From: JBFHIZ01 sp041596215 | GTDB taxonomy: Bacteria > Bacillota > Clostridia > Lachnospirales > Lachnospiraceae | DNA: 64,000 bases | Assembly: GCA_041596215.1 (NCBI GenBank) | Contig: JBFHIZ010000002.1 | Coordinates: forward strand, 82,175-146,174 | Reading direction: 5' to 3' | Shown here: in pieces, positions 52,295 to 61,340 of the stretch | Position numbering within the stretch: position 1 is the first letter of the stretch | How the letters are laid out: each line of letters starts with the position of its first letter | Notes under the pieces: generated by a model | The model's input: only the letters and a program-made list of their open reading frames with translations | The model's database searches: none | Told to the model about the DNA's origin: nothing | Made by a program: the position numbers and the translations under genes

Positions 52295-53908
52295 TTAACG
52301 TAGAACATTTAATTTCTGTTTTATGATTCTTTTTTCATGATACATCTTTTCATCTGCTTCATTGATAATAGAATCAATATATTCTGTTGCATTAAATTTA
52401 AATTCCTCAACTCCATGACTAACACTAATTATATATTTTCTTCCTTCTGTCTCATTGATTCGTGTAAACTCCTTATCAATTCTTTTCCAAGCAAGTTCTG
52501 CTTCTTCTTCATTCATTCCATAAAATACAATTAAGAATTCATCTCCTCCAAATCTTGCAATAAGATCTGTAACTCTCATATTTGCTTTAATTACTTGAAT
52601 GATACTTGTAATTAATTCATCACCAGCATCATGTCCTAATGCATCATTTACCTCTTTTAACCCATTTATATCAATGAAGCAAAGGCTTGTTTTACTATTT
52701 TTCTTAGTTGCTTCTTTATATATAGAGTTTAGTCTTTCAAATCCTGCACGACGATTATAGACTCCAGTCATAGAATCGTACTCCGAAAAATATTTTATCC
52801 GATCCTTTTCTATTCTATTCAAAGATATTAAAATACCAATCACACTTGCGAATATCGCAAGCATAATAAAAGTCAACCAATTTTCTTTAATAATCGTTAA
52901 AATCATATGAAATATATTATTCGAAAAAATTTGCCCTATTTCACTTTCTGCAGGAATATAAGAGATAAGATACCATACACCTTCACTTGAAACAATTGGT
53001 TGTTGTATTTCATCAATGTACAAATCTTCCAATGAAAGCATACTCGTATAACAAAAAATACCTTGTTCTGAAGTCATAACGCCTTCTTTAACCTTTGATA
53101 TTTCATTCCACTCATCTGCATATAATATTGAAAAGTTATCTTCTAAACGGTCTTCATACATAAATCCCCATTCTTTGTCAAAATCTTCTCCATTATATAA
53201 CCAATAGCCTTCCTCATTTACCAAAAAAACATATCCTTGACTTGTAGTTGCAATTTTACGCATTTGCTTAAGCATATCTTCTGCCAAATAATTCAAAACA
53301 ATCACGCCAAGAAATTCATTCTTCGAGTCAAATATTGGAGTACTTAAACGTATTGTAGGTTTTATTGGATCTTCAATCACGCAATTTTCAACATTCAAAT
53401 CCAATTCCGAAATATAAATTTGTCCTTTTTGTAGAGCTATTGACTCCGAAAAATAATATCTATCTGCTTTATTTTGAAGCACATTATCTTCAACAACATA
53501 TGCCCCCTCCTCACTATAATTCACTCTAATAATCTCATTTCCATTTTTATCAATAAAACGAATCTGATCATATATTGCTTTCCGATTTGAAAAAGCAATC
53601 CATTGATTTTCTAGCAATTCATAATTTTCATTCTTTTTTTCACATAACTCATATGTATCCGAAATATAAAGTACATCCGTAGTCAATCGTTCGATTCGAT
53701 TTGTTAAAATATCTTTTTCAACATCTACAATCATTTCTTCACTACCAATCACTTCTTCTTTACTAATCCTTTCAAAATTAGCCTGAATTACCGTAGCAAA
53801 CAAAAGATAAATTATTCCAAAAAACAGAAAAAGACCACAAGCAAAAGCCACAGTTCCCCTCATATTATTAAATATTGTATTTTTTTCATCTGTTTTTCTG
53901 TTTTTCAT
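52295..53908 (-). CDS. Cache-domain diguanylate cyclase
   Basis: The protein has about 537 residues from the ATG at 53908 (GAGGTG upstream; ATGs at 53920 and a GTG-like start further up are alternatives). TM1 lies near residue 20-40, then an extracellular dCache-like sensor (~280 residues, EIIRVNYSEEGAYVV, LGVIVLNYLAEDML), TM2, and a C-terminal GGDEF domain with RFGGDEFLIVFYG. The full GGDEF signature indicates active c-di-GMP synthesis. No RxxD I-site is obvious just before it. Confidence 0.9.
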   Translation of the reverse strand: MKNRKTDEKNTIFNNMRGTVAFACGLFLFFGIIYLLFATVIQANFERISKEEVIGSEEMIVDVEKDILTNRIERLTTDVLYISDTYELCEKKNENYELLENQWIAFSNRKAIYDQIRFIDKNGNEIIRVNYSEEGAYVVEDNVLQNKADRYYFSESIALQKGQIYISELDLNVENCVIEDPIKPTIRLSTPIFDSKNEFLGVIVLNYLAEDMLKQMRKIATTSQGYVFLVNEEGYWLYNGEDFDKEWGFMYEDRLEDNFSILYADEWNEISKVKEGVMTSEQGIFCYTSMLSLEDLYIDEIQQPIVSSEGVWYLISYIPAESEIGQIFSNNIFHMILTIIKENWLTFIMLAIFASVIGILISLNRIEKDRIKYFSEYDSMTGVYNRRAGFERLNSIYKEATKKNSKTSLCFIDINGLKEVNDALGHDAGDELITSIIQVIKANMRVTDLIARFGGDEFLIVFYGMNEEEAELAWKRIDKEFTRINETEGRKYIISVSHGVEEFKFNATEYIDSIINEADEKMYHEKRIIKQKLNVLR

Positions 53909-53956
53909 TTCACACCTCATTTTTTCTCTTTTTCCCACTTTAACTCATATATATAG

Positions 53957-53994
53957 AAAACCGCTACTAAATAATAAAGTAGCGGTTTTTCAAA
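53957..53994 (-). terminator. Terminator after rubredoxin
   Basis: AAAAACCGCTAC and GTAGCGGTTTT arms on the minus strand, between the rubredoxin stop and the diguanylate cyclase gene. Confidence 0.82.
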
Positions 53995-54005
53995 ATTTGA
54001 ATCTT

Positions 54006-54161
54006 TTATAGTTCGATAAAGGCATCTTTCTCCAAACCACATACAGGGCAAGTCCAAGTATCTGGAACATCTTCCCATGCAGTTCCTGGTGCAACACCGT
54101 TATCTGGATCTCCTAATTCTGGATCATATACATATCCACAAGTACATTCCCACTTTTTCAT
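54006..54161 (-). CDS. Rubredoxin
   Basis: The 51-residue gene has an RBS (AAGGAGG) before its ATG at 54161. MKKWECTCGYVYDPELGDPD and TWTCPVCGLEKD supply the two CxxC iron ligands with the usual spacing. It is a one-electron carrier in anaerobic oxidative-stress defence or related redox chains. Own promoter and terminator. Confidence 0.95.
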   Translation of the reverse strand: MKKWECTCGYVYDPELGDPDNGVAPGTAWEDVPDTWTCPVCGLEKDAFIEL

Positions 54162-54201
54162 ATAAAGCCTCCTTATATTTTGTTTTTATTGATACTTCAT
54201 A

Positions 54202-54230
54202 ATTATATCATTTCTTTCTTCTTAATACAA
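54202..54230 (-). promoter_or_regulatory. Promoter of rubredoxin
   Basis: TTGTAT (54225-54230), a 17-base spacer and TATAAT (54202-54207) on the minus strand. Confidence 0.65.
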
Positions 54231-54243
54231 TCTACTTATAAAT

Positions 54244-55197
54244 TTATTTCTCAAACAAAAAAAACAAATCTCCATATCCTTTTTCTACCATTTCCTCTTT
54301 TGGAATAAATCGCAAAGAAGCGCTATTTATACAATATCTTAAACCACCTTTTTCTTTTGGTCCATCCTCAAACACATGTCCTAAATGTGCATTTCCATAA
54401 CTACTTCTTACTTCTGTTCGAACTCTTCCATAACTTCCATCGTGTTTTTTTAATATTTTGTTTTCTGCAATTGGTTTTGAAAAACTTGGCCATCCACATC
54501 CAGATTCAAACTTATCCGTAGAAACAAATAATGGTTCTCCCGTCGTAATATCAACATATATTCCCTCTTGAAAAAGATTATAATACGGATTTTCAAAAGG
54601 CAACTCTGTTCCTTGATTTTGAGTTACTTGAAATTGTTCTTTCGTTAACTCCACTTTTAATTCCTCTTTCGTTTTTTTTCGATATCTCTTGCTTTCATCT
54701 TTTGCAGTTTTAGCCATTTCAAATTTATCCAATCCAATATGACAATATCCATCAGGATGCTTATCCAAATACTTCTGATGATATTCTTCTGCTTTATAAT
54801 AGTTCGCAAGAGGTAACACTTCAATTGCTATGGTTTCTTGATATTTCTTTTGTAATTCTTCTATTTCTTTTTTGATACTCTCAACGTCTTTGGTATCCTT
54901 ATAATATATTCCCGTCCGATACTGCTTTCCCGTGTCTCCACCTTGTCGATTTATTGTAGTTGGATTAATCACTTCAAAATACATATGTAAAATAAACGAC
55001 AATCCAATCGTATTTTCATCATATTCAACTTTTACAGTTTCTGCATGTCCCGTATTACCTGTACATACCTCTTCGTACGTTGGATTTTCAGTGTTTCCAT
55101 TTGCATATCCTACTTCTGTTTTGATTATTCCATGAATATTTTCTAAATATTTTTCAGTTCCCCAAAAACATCCACCTGCCAAATAAATTTCTTTCAT
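54244..55197 (-). CDS. msrAB: Bifunctional methionine sulfoxide reductase MsrA-MsrB
   Basis: The protein has 317 residues from the ATG at 55197 (AAGGAG upstream). The N-terminal MsrA domain has the catalytic GGCFWG; the C-terminal MsrB domain has FESGCGWPSF and RYCINSASLRF. The MsrB part lacks the zinc CxxC pairs, as in several fused forms. It repairs both epimers of methionine sulfoxide with thioredoxin. It follows the MacB-like ABC genes by 23 bases. Confidence 0.96.
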   Translation of the reverse strand: MKEIYLAGGCFWGTEKYLENIHGIIKTEVGYANGNTENPTYEEVCTGNTGHAETVKVEYDENTIGLSFILHMYFEVINPTTINRQGGDTGKQYRTGIYYKDTKDVESIKKEIEELQKKYQETIAIEVLPLANYYKAEEYHQKYLDKHPDGYCHIGLDKFEMAKTAKDESKRYRKKTKEELKVELTKEQFQVTQNQGTELPFENPYYNLFQEGIYVDITTGEPLFVSTDKFESGCGWPSFSKPIAENKILKKHDGSYGRVRTEVRSSYGNAHLGHVFEDGPKEKGGLRYCINSASLRFIPKEEMVEKGYGDLFFLFEK

Positions 55198-55220
55198 TTT
55201 TTCTCCTTCCATTCATTCTG

Positions 55221-55907
55221 TTATCGATAAATATCCATATTAATTTTTCCATCTTTTATTTCTATAATCCGATCTGCTTTTTCTGCTATTTTTTTATCAT
55301 GTGTAATGATAATAAAAGTAGTTCCTAATTTTTGATTGATTTCACGCATTAATTCATAAATGGTTTCCGTTGTGTCCGAATCTAGATTTCCTGTAGGTTC
55401 ATCTGCCAAAATAATCTGCGGTTCATTTATCAGTGCCCTTGCAATTGCTGTTCGCTGTTGTTGTCCACCCGACATTTTTGTCGCCATATTATCCTTAACC
55501 TCCCGAAGACCCACAAGCTCCATGTATTCTTCTGCCTTTCTTCGAATGTCAATACTTGGTCTTCCATTCTTAATTTCATATGGCATCAATACATTTTCAA
55601 TTGCTGTAAATTCTGGTAATAAATAATGAAATTGAAATACAAATCCCATCGTACGGTTTCTAAGTTCTGCAACTTGGTTTTTTGACATGGAAGTAGTTGT
55701 AACTCCATCCACCAGAACATCTCCAGAAGTTGGTTTATCCAAGGTTCCTATAATATTAAGTAGTGTACTTTTTCCACTTCCTGATTGTCCAATAATTGAG
55801 TTAAAAGAACCTTTTTCAAAGGATAGATTAATATCATACAGCACCTGCGTTTTTACATCTTCCCCATAGATCTTATTTATTTGTTTCAATTCTAATATCG
55901 TCGACAT
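55221..55907 (-). CDS. MacB/LolD-type ABC transporter ATPase
   Basis: The 228-residue ATPase starts at the ATG 55907 (AGGAGGGG). Walker A IGQSGSGKSTLLN, signature MSGGQQQRTAIARAL and Walker B IILADEPTGNLDS match the MacB/LolD/FtsE type. It pairs with the FtsX-like permease just upstream, forming a mechanotransmission exporter. Confidence 0.93.
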   Translation of the reverse strand: MSTILELKQINKIYGEDVKTQVLYDINLSFEKGSFNSIIGQSGSGKSTLLNIIGTLDKPTSGDVLVDGVTTTSMSKNQVAELRNRTMGFVFQFHYLLPEFTAIENVLMPYEIKNGRPSIDIRRKAEEYMELVGLREVKDNMATKMSGGQQQRTAIARALINEPQIILADEPTGNLDSDTTETIYELMREINQKLGTTFIIITHDKKIAEKADRIIEIKDGKINMDIYR

Positions 55908-55917
55908 TTTTCCCCTC

Positions 55918-57084
55918 CTAATTATTTCTAATAATATCAATTGGATTTAATTTTGATGACCGAATCGCAGGTATCAATGCTGCCAATACCGAAGCCACCA
56001 TTGCAATTACTCCTGATAGTAAAATGAAATTTGTGGAAATGTATAATGCAACAACAGGTGTTCCATCTGCATTCACTGCAAAAGTTGTAAAAGAAATTGC
56101 TAGTAAAAGTCCTAATGCAATTCCTAATATTGCTCCAAAAAATCCTAAAATCAATCCTTCAAATAAGAAAATATAACTTGTTGTTGCATTTTTAATGCCC
56201 ATGGCTTTTAGTATTCCAATTTGTCTTGATTTTTGCATTACGGTCACTGCAAGCACGCTAGCAATTCCCAAAACGACAGATATTAAAACAAAAACTTGAA
56301 TCAATATACTAGATATACTTTGTCCTTGTAATCCACTCAAAAGTTGTTCATTTTCTGCCTTCCAATTATTCACCTCAAAATTCGAACTATCTAATTCTTC
56401 AATTATATTTTGTGCAATTTCATCTGCAACAAATGCAGAATCTTCTTTTACTTGAATTTCAATCCCCGTAATAGTATCTCCCGTTTCAAAAATATTATCC
56501 GCTGTTTCTTTGGTTGTAATTCCCCAATTTTTATTAATACTTGCTACTTCTAAATCAAAGAAACCGACAACGGTACATACTACCGTATTTTGATTCGTCG
56601 TTGTTATCTTCACTTGGTCTTCTAATTCCAATCCATATTCTTCTTTTAAATCCATTCCCAGCAAAATTTCTTTTTCTTTTTGGGGATAGGTTCCTTCTTT
56701 TATACGATTAATGATATTATAAATACTATCTGCATTTTGAATATCAAATCCACGAACCAAAAGGGATTGCGAATTATCTCCTATTTCAAGAAACGCCGCA
56801 TTATCATTTGCAATGGATATATTTTCAATAGAAGAATCTAATGTTCTAATCCTTTCTATAATTTCATCATACCCTTCTATTTGTTTGTCGTCCGTATTTG
56901 AAGAGATTGTAATTTGAGAAGAATTTCCTATCGTCTTTTCAACTAGACTCTTTTGCAATCCTTGAATTAAAGACCCAATAAAAACTTGTACCGATACGCC
57001 TATCGCGATTCCTAATATAATCAAAAAAGTTTGTCCAAGATTTGATTTTAAAAATCTTCTGGCAATTCTTAATCCTAACCTCAT
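55918..57084 (-). CDS. MacB/FtsX-type ABC transporter permease
   Basis: The 388-residue permease has four membrane helices: TM1 (~residues 16-36), a large extracytoplasmic MacB_PCD domain, then three helices in the FtsX domain (SVVLGIASVLAVTVMQKSRQIGILKAMG). It overlaps the B12-binding gene by ATGA, so the three genes are one operon. Substrate unknown. Confidence 0.9.
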   Translation of the reverse strand: MRLGLRIARRFLKSNLGQTFLIILGIAIGVSVQVFIGSLIQGLQKSLVEKTIGNSSQITISSNTDDKQIEGYDEIIERIRTLDSSIENISIANDNAAFLEIGDNSQSLLVRGFDIQNADSIYNIINRIKEGTYPQKEKEILLGMDLKEEYGLELEDQVKITTTNQNTVVCTVVGFFDLEVASINKNWGITTKETADNIFETGDTITGIEIQVKEDSAFVADEIAQNIIEELDSSNFEVNNWKAENEQLLSGLQGQSISSILIQVFVLISVVLGIASVLAVTVMQKSRQIGILKAMGIKNATTSYIFLFEGLILGFFGAILGIALGLLLAISFTTFAVNADGTPVVALYISTNFILLSGVIAMVASVLAALIPAIRSSKLNPIDIIRNN

Positions 57085-57737
57085 TTTTGCACCTCATTTC
57101 TTGATATTTGATCAATATCTTCAAATGTGTGTGCATAGTAATCTGCTCCCACTGTGTTTACATTATTTATGTCTTTATCAAACGCATAACCACCTACAAC
57201 TATCTTAAAGGAATGAAACGTTCCATGTTTTAATTCTTGAATAATTTTTTTTGTAGAAACCAAATTATAGTAATTGCTTACACTAATAGCAATAATTTCA
57301 GGTTTAATAATATTAATTACATTATAAAAATCTTGATATGGGGTATTACTACCTACATAAACTACTTGGTACCCACAAAGCAAAAAGAAATCTGCTGTCA
57401 TTCTTGCCCCTAGGTCGTGATATTCTTCTGGTGGGCAAAGCACTGCTGCAATTCCTTTTGCTGGATAATTCATTTCTTGTTTTTTCTCAATAACATAAGG
57501 ATAACAACATTCAACAATTGTACGCACAATTGCTGTTCGTACATGTTCTTTCCACACGCATATATTTTTATCTTCGAATCGACATTCCATTGCATTTAAC
57601 GCAGGTGCTAAAATTCTGGTATATAATTCTAAAACATCCATTTCTTTTTTCTGGATAAGTTTTAAAGCATACGATACCGCTTTTTCTTTATTTTCTTCTT
57701 CCAGTAATTTTTTAAACAACTCATATTTTTCATCCAT
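57081..57737 (-). CDS. Cobalamin-binding domain protein (B12-binding 2 plus B12-binding)
   Basis: The 218-residue protein has an N-terminal four-helix cap (about 1-90, with WKEHV carrying the EH of the CarH W-x-EH region) and a C-terminal Rossmann B12 domain. EEYHDLGARM around H107 corresponds to the lower-ligand DxHxxG/ExHxxG loop, and YQVVYVGSNTPYQDF follows. No DNA-binding MerR head is present. It is a probable corrinoid sensor without its own output domain, expressed with an ABC exporter. Related to CarH/LitR effector halves and methyltransferase corrinoid proteins; role inferred. Confidence 0.82.
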   Translation of the reverse strand: MDEKYELFKKLLEEENKEKAVSYALKLIQKKEMDVLELYTRILAPALNAMECRFEDKNICVWKEHVRTAIVRTIVECCYPYVIEKKQEMNYPAKGIAAVLCPPEEYHDLGARMTADFFLLCGYQVVYVGSNTPYQDFYNVINIIKPEIIAISVSNYYNLVSTKKIIQELKHGTFHSFKIVVGGYAFDKDINNVNTVGADYYAHTFEDIDQISRNEVQK

Positions 57738-57880
57738 ATGTTACCCTCCCAAATTAAACAAAACATCGGTTTCTTTCATAATCTCATACTTTGAATAGAA
57801 AAAGCAAGATTTTCTTTATCTTCTTTCCAGAATATAGTATGCTTATATAAGTTTTTTAAATAAAATATAAAGAGGTTATA

Positions 57881-59332
57881 ATGAATTATACGAAAAATCA
57901 ATTTCAACAATTTCATTTATCAAAAGAGATTATCGACACCTTAACTTTACTTGGGTATATGATTCCCACTGAAATTCAAGAAAAAATAATTCCATTTGCA
58001 CTTGAAGGAAAAGACATTGTTGGGAAATCACAAACGGGAACTGGTAAAACAGCTGCTTTCGGGATCCCCATTTGTGAAAAAATTTTATGGGAAGAAAATC
58101 TTCCCCAAGCACTTATCTTAGAACCCACAAGAGAACTTGCCGACCAAGTAAAACGAGATCTTTTTCACATTGGAAGAAAAAAGCGATTAAAAGTATTATC
58201 TTTACTAGGAGGCTTACCCATTGCAAAACAAACCCTTTCCCTGAAACAAAAAGCACACATTGTAGTAGGCACTCCTGGAAGAATTATGGATCATATTCGA
58301 CGAGAAAATTTAAATCTAAGTCACATCAAATACTTTGTCATTGATGAAGCCGATCTCATGCTAGATATGGGATTTGTGGAAGAAGTAGAAGCGATCATCT
58401 CGCATCTTCCAAACACGCGTTGTAACATGCTATTTTCTGCCACTCTGGATTCTACACTCAATCAAATTATTACAAGAAATATGCAACATCCAGTTTCAAT
58501 ACAAATCGAATCCAAGACAGAAACTGTTGCTTCGATTAAACAGGAATTATATCAATGTGAATCTAAAGACAAATACCAAATTTTACTGACTCTACTTATC
58601 AAGTATATTCCTAGTGAATGTATGATTTTTTGTGGAACCAGAGAAATGGTCAATACCCTTTATCAAAAATTATCGAGAGAACATATTCGTTGCGGCATGC
58701 TACATGGAAAATTAGAGCAAAGGGAACGTTTGCAAACAATTGATGCTTTTCGAGAAGGTCGTTTTCAATATCTTATTTGTACAGATGTTGCCGCAAGAGG
58801 AATTGATTTTGCAAAAATAAGTCATGTCATTAACTATGATTTTCCTGCTGGTAAGGAAACCTATGTTCATCGAATTGGACGAACGGGTAGAAATGGAAAT
58901 TCAGGTATGGCAATTAGTTTTGTAACCCCAGATGAAAACAAAATGATTCAAACGATCGAAGAATACACCTTACAAAAAATAGAAACCAAGATTTGCCCAC
59001 CACGTTCTTCTCTTGATGAGCATAGTTTTTGGCGTATACAAAAAGAACGTCCAAAAAGAAAAGTACAAAAAGGGGAAATATTAAACGAAAAAATCACTTG
59101 TCTTTCCATTGGTGGTGGTAAAAAATCAAAAATGCGACCTGCCGATATTGTCGGTGCTCTTTGTAGTATTCCTGATATTACTCCATCGGATATTGGAATT
59201 ATCGATATACGAGAAAGTCTTACCTATGTTGAAATTTTAAATAATAAAGGGAATTTCGTATATCAAGATTTGCAGCTCAAAACAATCAAAGGCAAACTTC
59301 GCAAAGTACAAATCACCAAAAATATGGTATAA
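57881..59332 (+). CDS. dbpA: DEAD-box RNA helicase, DbpA/YxiN-like
   Basis: The 483-residue helicase has Q-motif, Walker A SQTGTGKTAA, PTRELADQV, DEAD (VIDEADLML), SAT, RGIDFAKISH and HRIGRTGR. A C-terminal RNA-binding domain (KMRPADIVGALCSIPDITPS on) matches DbpA/YxiN RBD that recognises 23S rRNA hairpin 92. It works in 50S assembly. Monocistronic. Confidence 0.93.
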   Translation: MNYTKNQFQQFHLSKEIIDTLTLLGYMIPTEIQEKIIPFALEGKDIVGKSQTGTGKTAAFGIPICEKILWEENLPQALILEPTRELADQVKRDLFHIGRKKRLKVLSLLGGLPIAKQTLSLKQKAHIVVGTPGRIMDHIRRENLNLSHIKYFVIDEADLMLDMGFVEEVEAIISHLPNTRCNMLFSATLDSTLNQIITRNMQHPVSIQIESKTETVASIKQELYQCESKDKYQILLTLLIKYIPSECMIFCGTREMVNTLYQKLSREHIRCGMLHGKLEQRERLQTIDAFREGRFQYLICTDVAARGIDFAKISHVINYDFPAGKETYVHRIGRTGRNGNSGMAISFVTPDENKMIQTIEEYTLQKIETKICPPRSSLDEHSFWRIQKERPKRKVQKGEILNEKITCLSIGGGKKSKMRPADIVGALCSIPDITPSDIGIIDIRESLTYVEILNNKGNFVYQDLQLKTIKGKLRKVQITKNMV

Positions 59333-59364
59333 AAAAATGGAAGCTTATTCGCTTCCATTTTTTT
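59332..59364. terminator. Bidirectional terminator between dbpA and chemoreceptor
   Basis: AAAAAATGGAAGC-TTATTC-GCTTCCATTTTTTT between the convergent genes. Confidence 0.85.
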
Positions 59365-61057
59365 AAATTTTAAAGAATTCTGCTACCTTATCCAAATGCT
59401 GCGCACTTAGTCCGTTTTCTTTTGCTTGTTCAAGTACTTCATTTGTCATACTTGCTATATCTGCAACTTTTGTAGCAATATCCATCGTTCCTTCTGCTCC
59501 TTCTCCCGTTGCTTTCGTAATATCATCAATTGCCAAACGAATTTCTCGCATGGATTCTACTAATTTCTCTGCGCTAGTATCAATCTCACTGATTACATGA
59601 TGTACTTTATCCGCATCCGTATTGTATTGCTTTCCAATATTTACTAATGCTTGATAATCTTTTAATACTTGCTCATCTACAAAATCAAGTAATTGTTTTG
59701 AATCTCGCACAACATTTTCTACCGCATCTGATACATTCTCGGTGATTTCATTGATTTTTGTGACTGCTTTTTTTGAATTTTCTGCAAGGACTCTAATTTC
59801 ATCTGCAACTACAGCAAATCCTTTTCCTGCTTCTCCAGCTCTTGCCGCTTCAATTGCCGCATTTAATGCAAGAAGATTTGTTTGTGATGTAATTTGTAAA
59901 ATTGTTTGCGATAATTCTTTGATTTCTTCAATTGCTTTTGCATCACGAATAGATGCACGAAGTTGTTTATTTGTACTATCATACACATCCACTGCTTTTT
60001 TACTAGATACTTCTGCATCCGCTTCTAACGAAACGGCCCGGTTTTTAATCTCAGTAACTAATTCATCTCCCTGTTTTGTTCTGTCTTTCATACGAGAAAC
60101 TTCGGCTTCTACTTCATGTGCTGCTGCATTCATTTCTTCTGATGATGCTGATGTTTCCTCCATACCAGCGGACAATTCTTGCGTTGTTGCAGAAATATCT
60201 TCAATTCGAATATGTGCATTACTAATATTTGTAATCGAAGAATTTGTTGTATTCTTTACTTTTTCTGACTCCAGTTGGATTTCTTTAATAGTTCCTGCAA
60301 TTTTTCTTTGCATTATTTCACTCGATCTAGATATTTCTCCAATTTCATCTTTAAACATTAATACTTTGGGTTCAAAATTAAAACTAAAATCTCCTTTTTG
60401 CATAAGGACCATTTTTTCTTGTAATTTATTAATCCCTTTTGAAATCGCATTTCCTAAAACAAAAGCAATCACAATGCCTAAAACTAATAACAGCATGGAT
60501 AAAATTATAATTCCAATCATTGTGTCATAGATACTTGCTTTTACTACATCCATATAAACTGCCATTGCAAGCATTCCTACCACTTCATTCTCAGCATTTC
60601 TAATTGGAACATAAGTTGAAATAGCCTCTTTTCCAAGTACAATAGCATCCCCTGAAAAAACCTCACCTTTATTAATAACGGTTTCTGCAACTTCCTCCGA
60701 TGCCATTGTTCCAATTTCTCGTTCTCCATTCTCATTTTCAACATTCGTTGCCACTCTAACATCTCCCGCAAAAAAAGACGCCAATATTCCTGTAGTTCTT
60801 GTCATTTCATCTACTAATTCATTTTTTTCATTTATTAAAAGATCCCCCTTATATAAATTTTCTCCCTCTATACTCCACTCTCCCGGATATTTTGCATCAA
60901 TAATTCCAGTTCCTAACTCAAAATAGTTCTTAATTTCTTCTGCCTTCTCATCTTGCACTAATTGATTAATTTTACTATAACTAAATAACATAACTGTTGA
61001 AGTTAGAATTATAATAAGAATTATAAAAGTAGTGATTATTTTCCATTTAATTTTCAT
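59363..61057 (-). CDS. Methyl-accepting chemotaxis protein
   Basis: The protein has about 564 residues from the ATG at 61057 (AGAGAGGG). TM1 (~7-28), an extracellular single-Cache-like sensor (GVRVATN-type GDVRVATNVENENGEREIG), TM2 (~180-202), HAMP, and a cytoplasmic signalling helix with hairpin tip QTNLLALNAAIEAARAGE. It senses a small molecule and signals to CheA. No other che genes are in the window; ligand unknown. Confidence 0.92.
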   Translation of the reverse strand: MKIKWKIITTFIILIIILTSTVMLFSYSKINQLVQDEKAEEIKNYFELGTGIIDAKYPGEWSIEGENLYKGDLLINEKNELVDEMTRTTGILASFFAGDVRVATNVENENGEREIGTMASEEVAETVINKGEVFSGDAIVLGKEAISTYVPIRNAENEVVGMLAMAVYMDVVKASIYDTMIGIIILSMLLLVLGIVIAFVLGNAISKGINKLQEKMVLMQKGDFSFNFEPKVLMFKDEIGEISRSSEIMQRKIAGTIKEIQLESEKVKNTTNSSITNISNAHIRIEDISATTQELSAGMEETSASSEEMNAAAHEVEAEVSRMKDRTKQGDELVTEIKNRAVSLEADAEVSSKKAVDVYDSTNKQLRASIRDAKAIEEIKELSQTILQITSQTNLLALNAAIEAARAGEAGKGFAVVADEIRVLAENSKKAVTKINEITENVSDAVENVVRDSKQLLDFVDEQVLKDYQALVNIGKQYNTDADKVHHVISEIDTSAEKLVESMREIRLAIDDITKATGEGAEGTMDIATKVADIASMTNEVLEQAKENGLSAQHLDKVAEFFKI

Positions 61058-61107
61058 AAAGTTCCCTCTCTTTTTGAGTTTTCTCAGCTCATCATGTGGT
61101 TTATACA

Positions 61108-61279
61108 ACCTATTCATATTTTTATTAAATCTGTTATACCTTCTTATCTCAGAAGCAAATAATTAAATTTAAATATAATATTTCTTATTATATTATACAT
61201 AATTCAAGATATCTTTCTACATAATAATAAAAATATTAATACTTTTTTTATTATTATGTAATTACCTATTCATATTTTT
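61108..61279. repeat. Direct and inverted repeats upstream of the chemoreceptor
   Basis: The 16-base unit ACCTATTCATATTTTT occurs at 61108-61123 and 61264-61279. Between them, TACATAATAATAAAAA and TTTTTATTATTATGTA (61219-61261) form an inverted repeat with arms of about 16 bases. The region of ~220 bases holds no gene. Confidence 0.6.
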
Positions 61280-61298
61280 AAATATTTTTTTTAACAAA

Positions 61299-61323
61299 AA
61301 AAGAGCATTTCTATGCTCTTTTT
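61299..61323 (-). terminator. Terminator after the M20 peptidase gene
   Basis: AAAGAGCAT-AGAA-ATGCTCTTTTTTT on the minus strand. Confidence 0.8.
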
Positions 61324-61340
61324 CCAAAATAAAAATACTC

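Noticed and set aside
61058..61340. c-di-GMP riboswitch upstream of the chemoreceptor
   Set aside because: Searched for by eye because of nearby c-di-GMP genes; no GEMM-type core is present.
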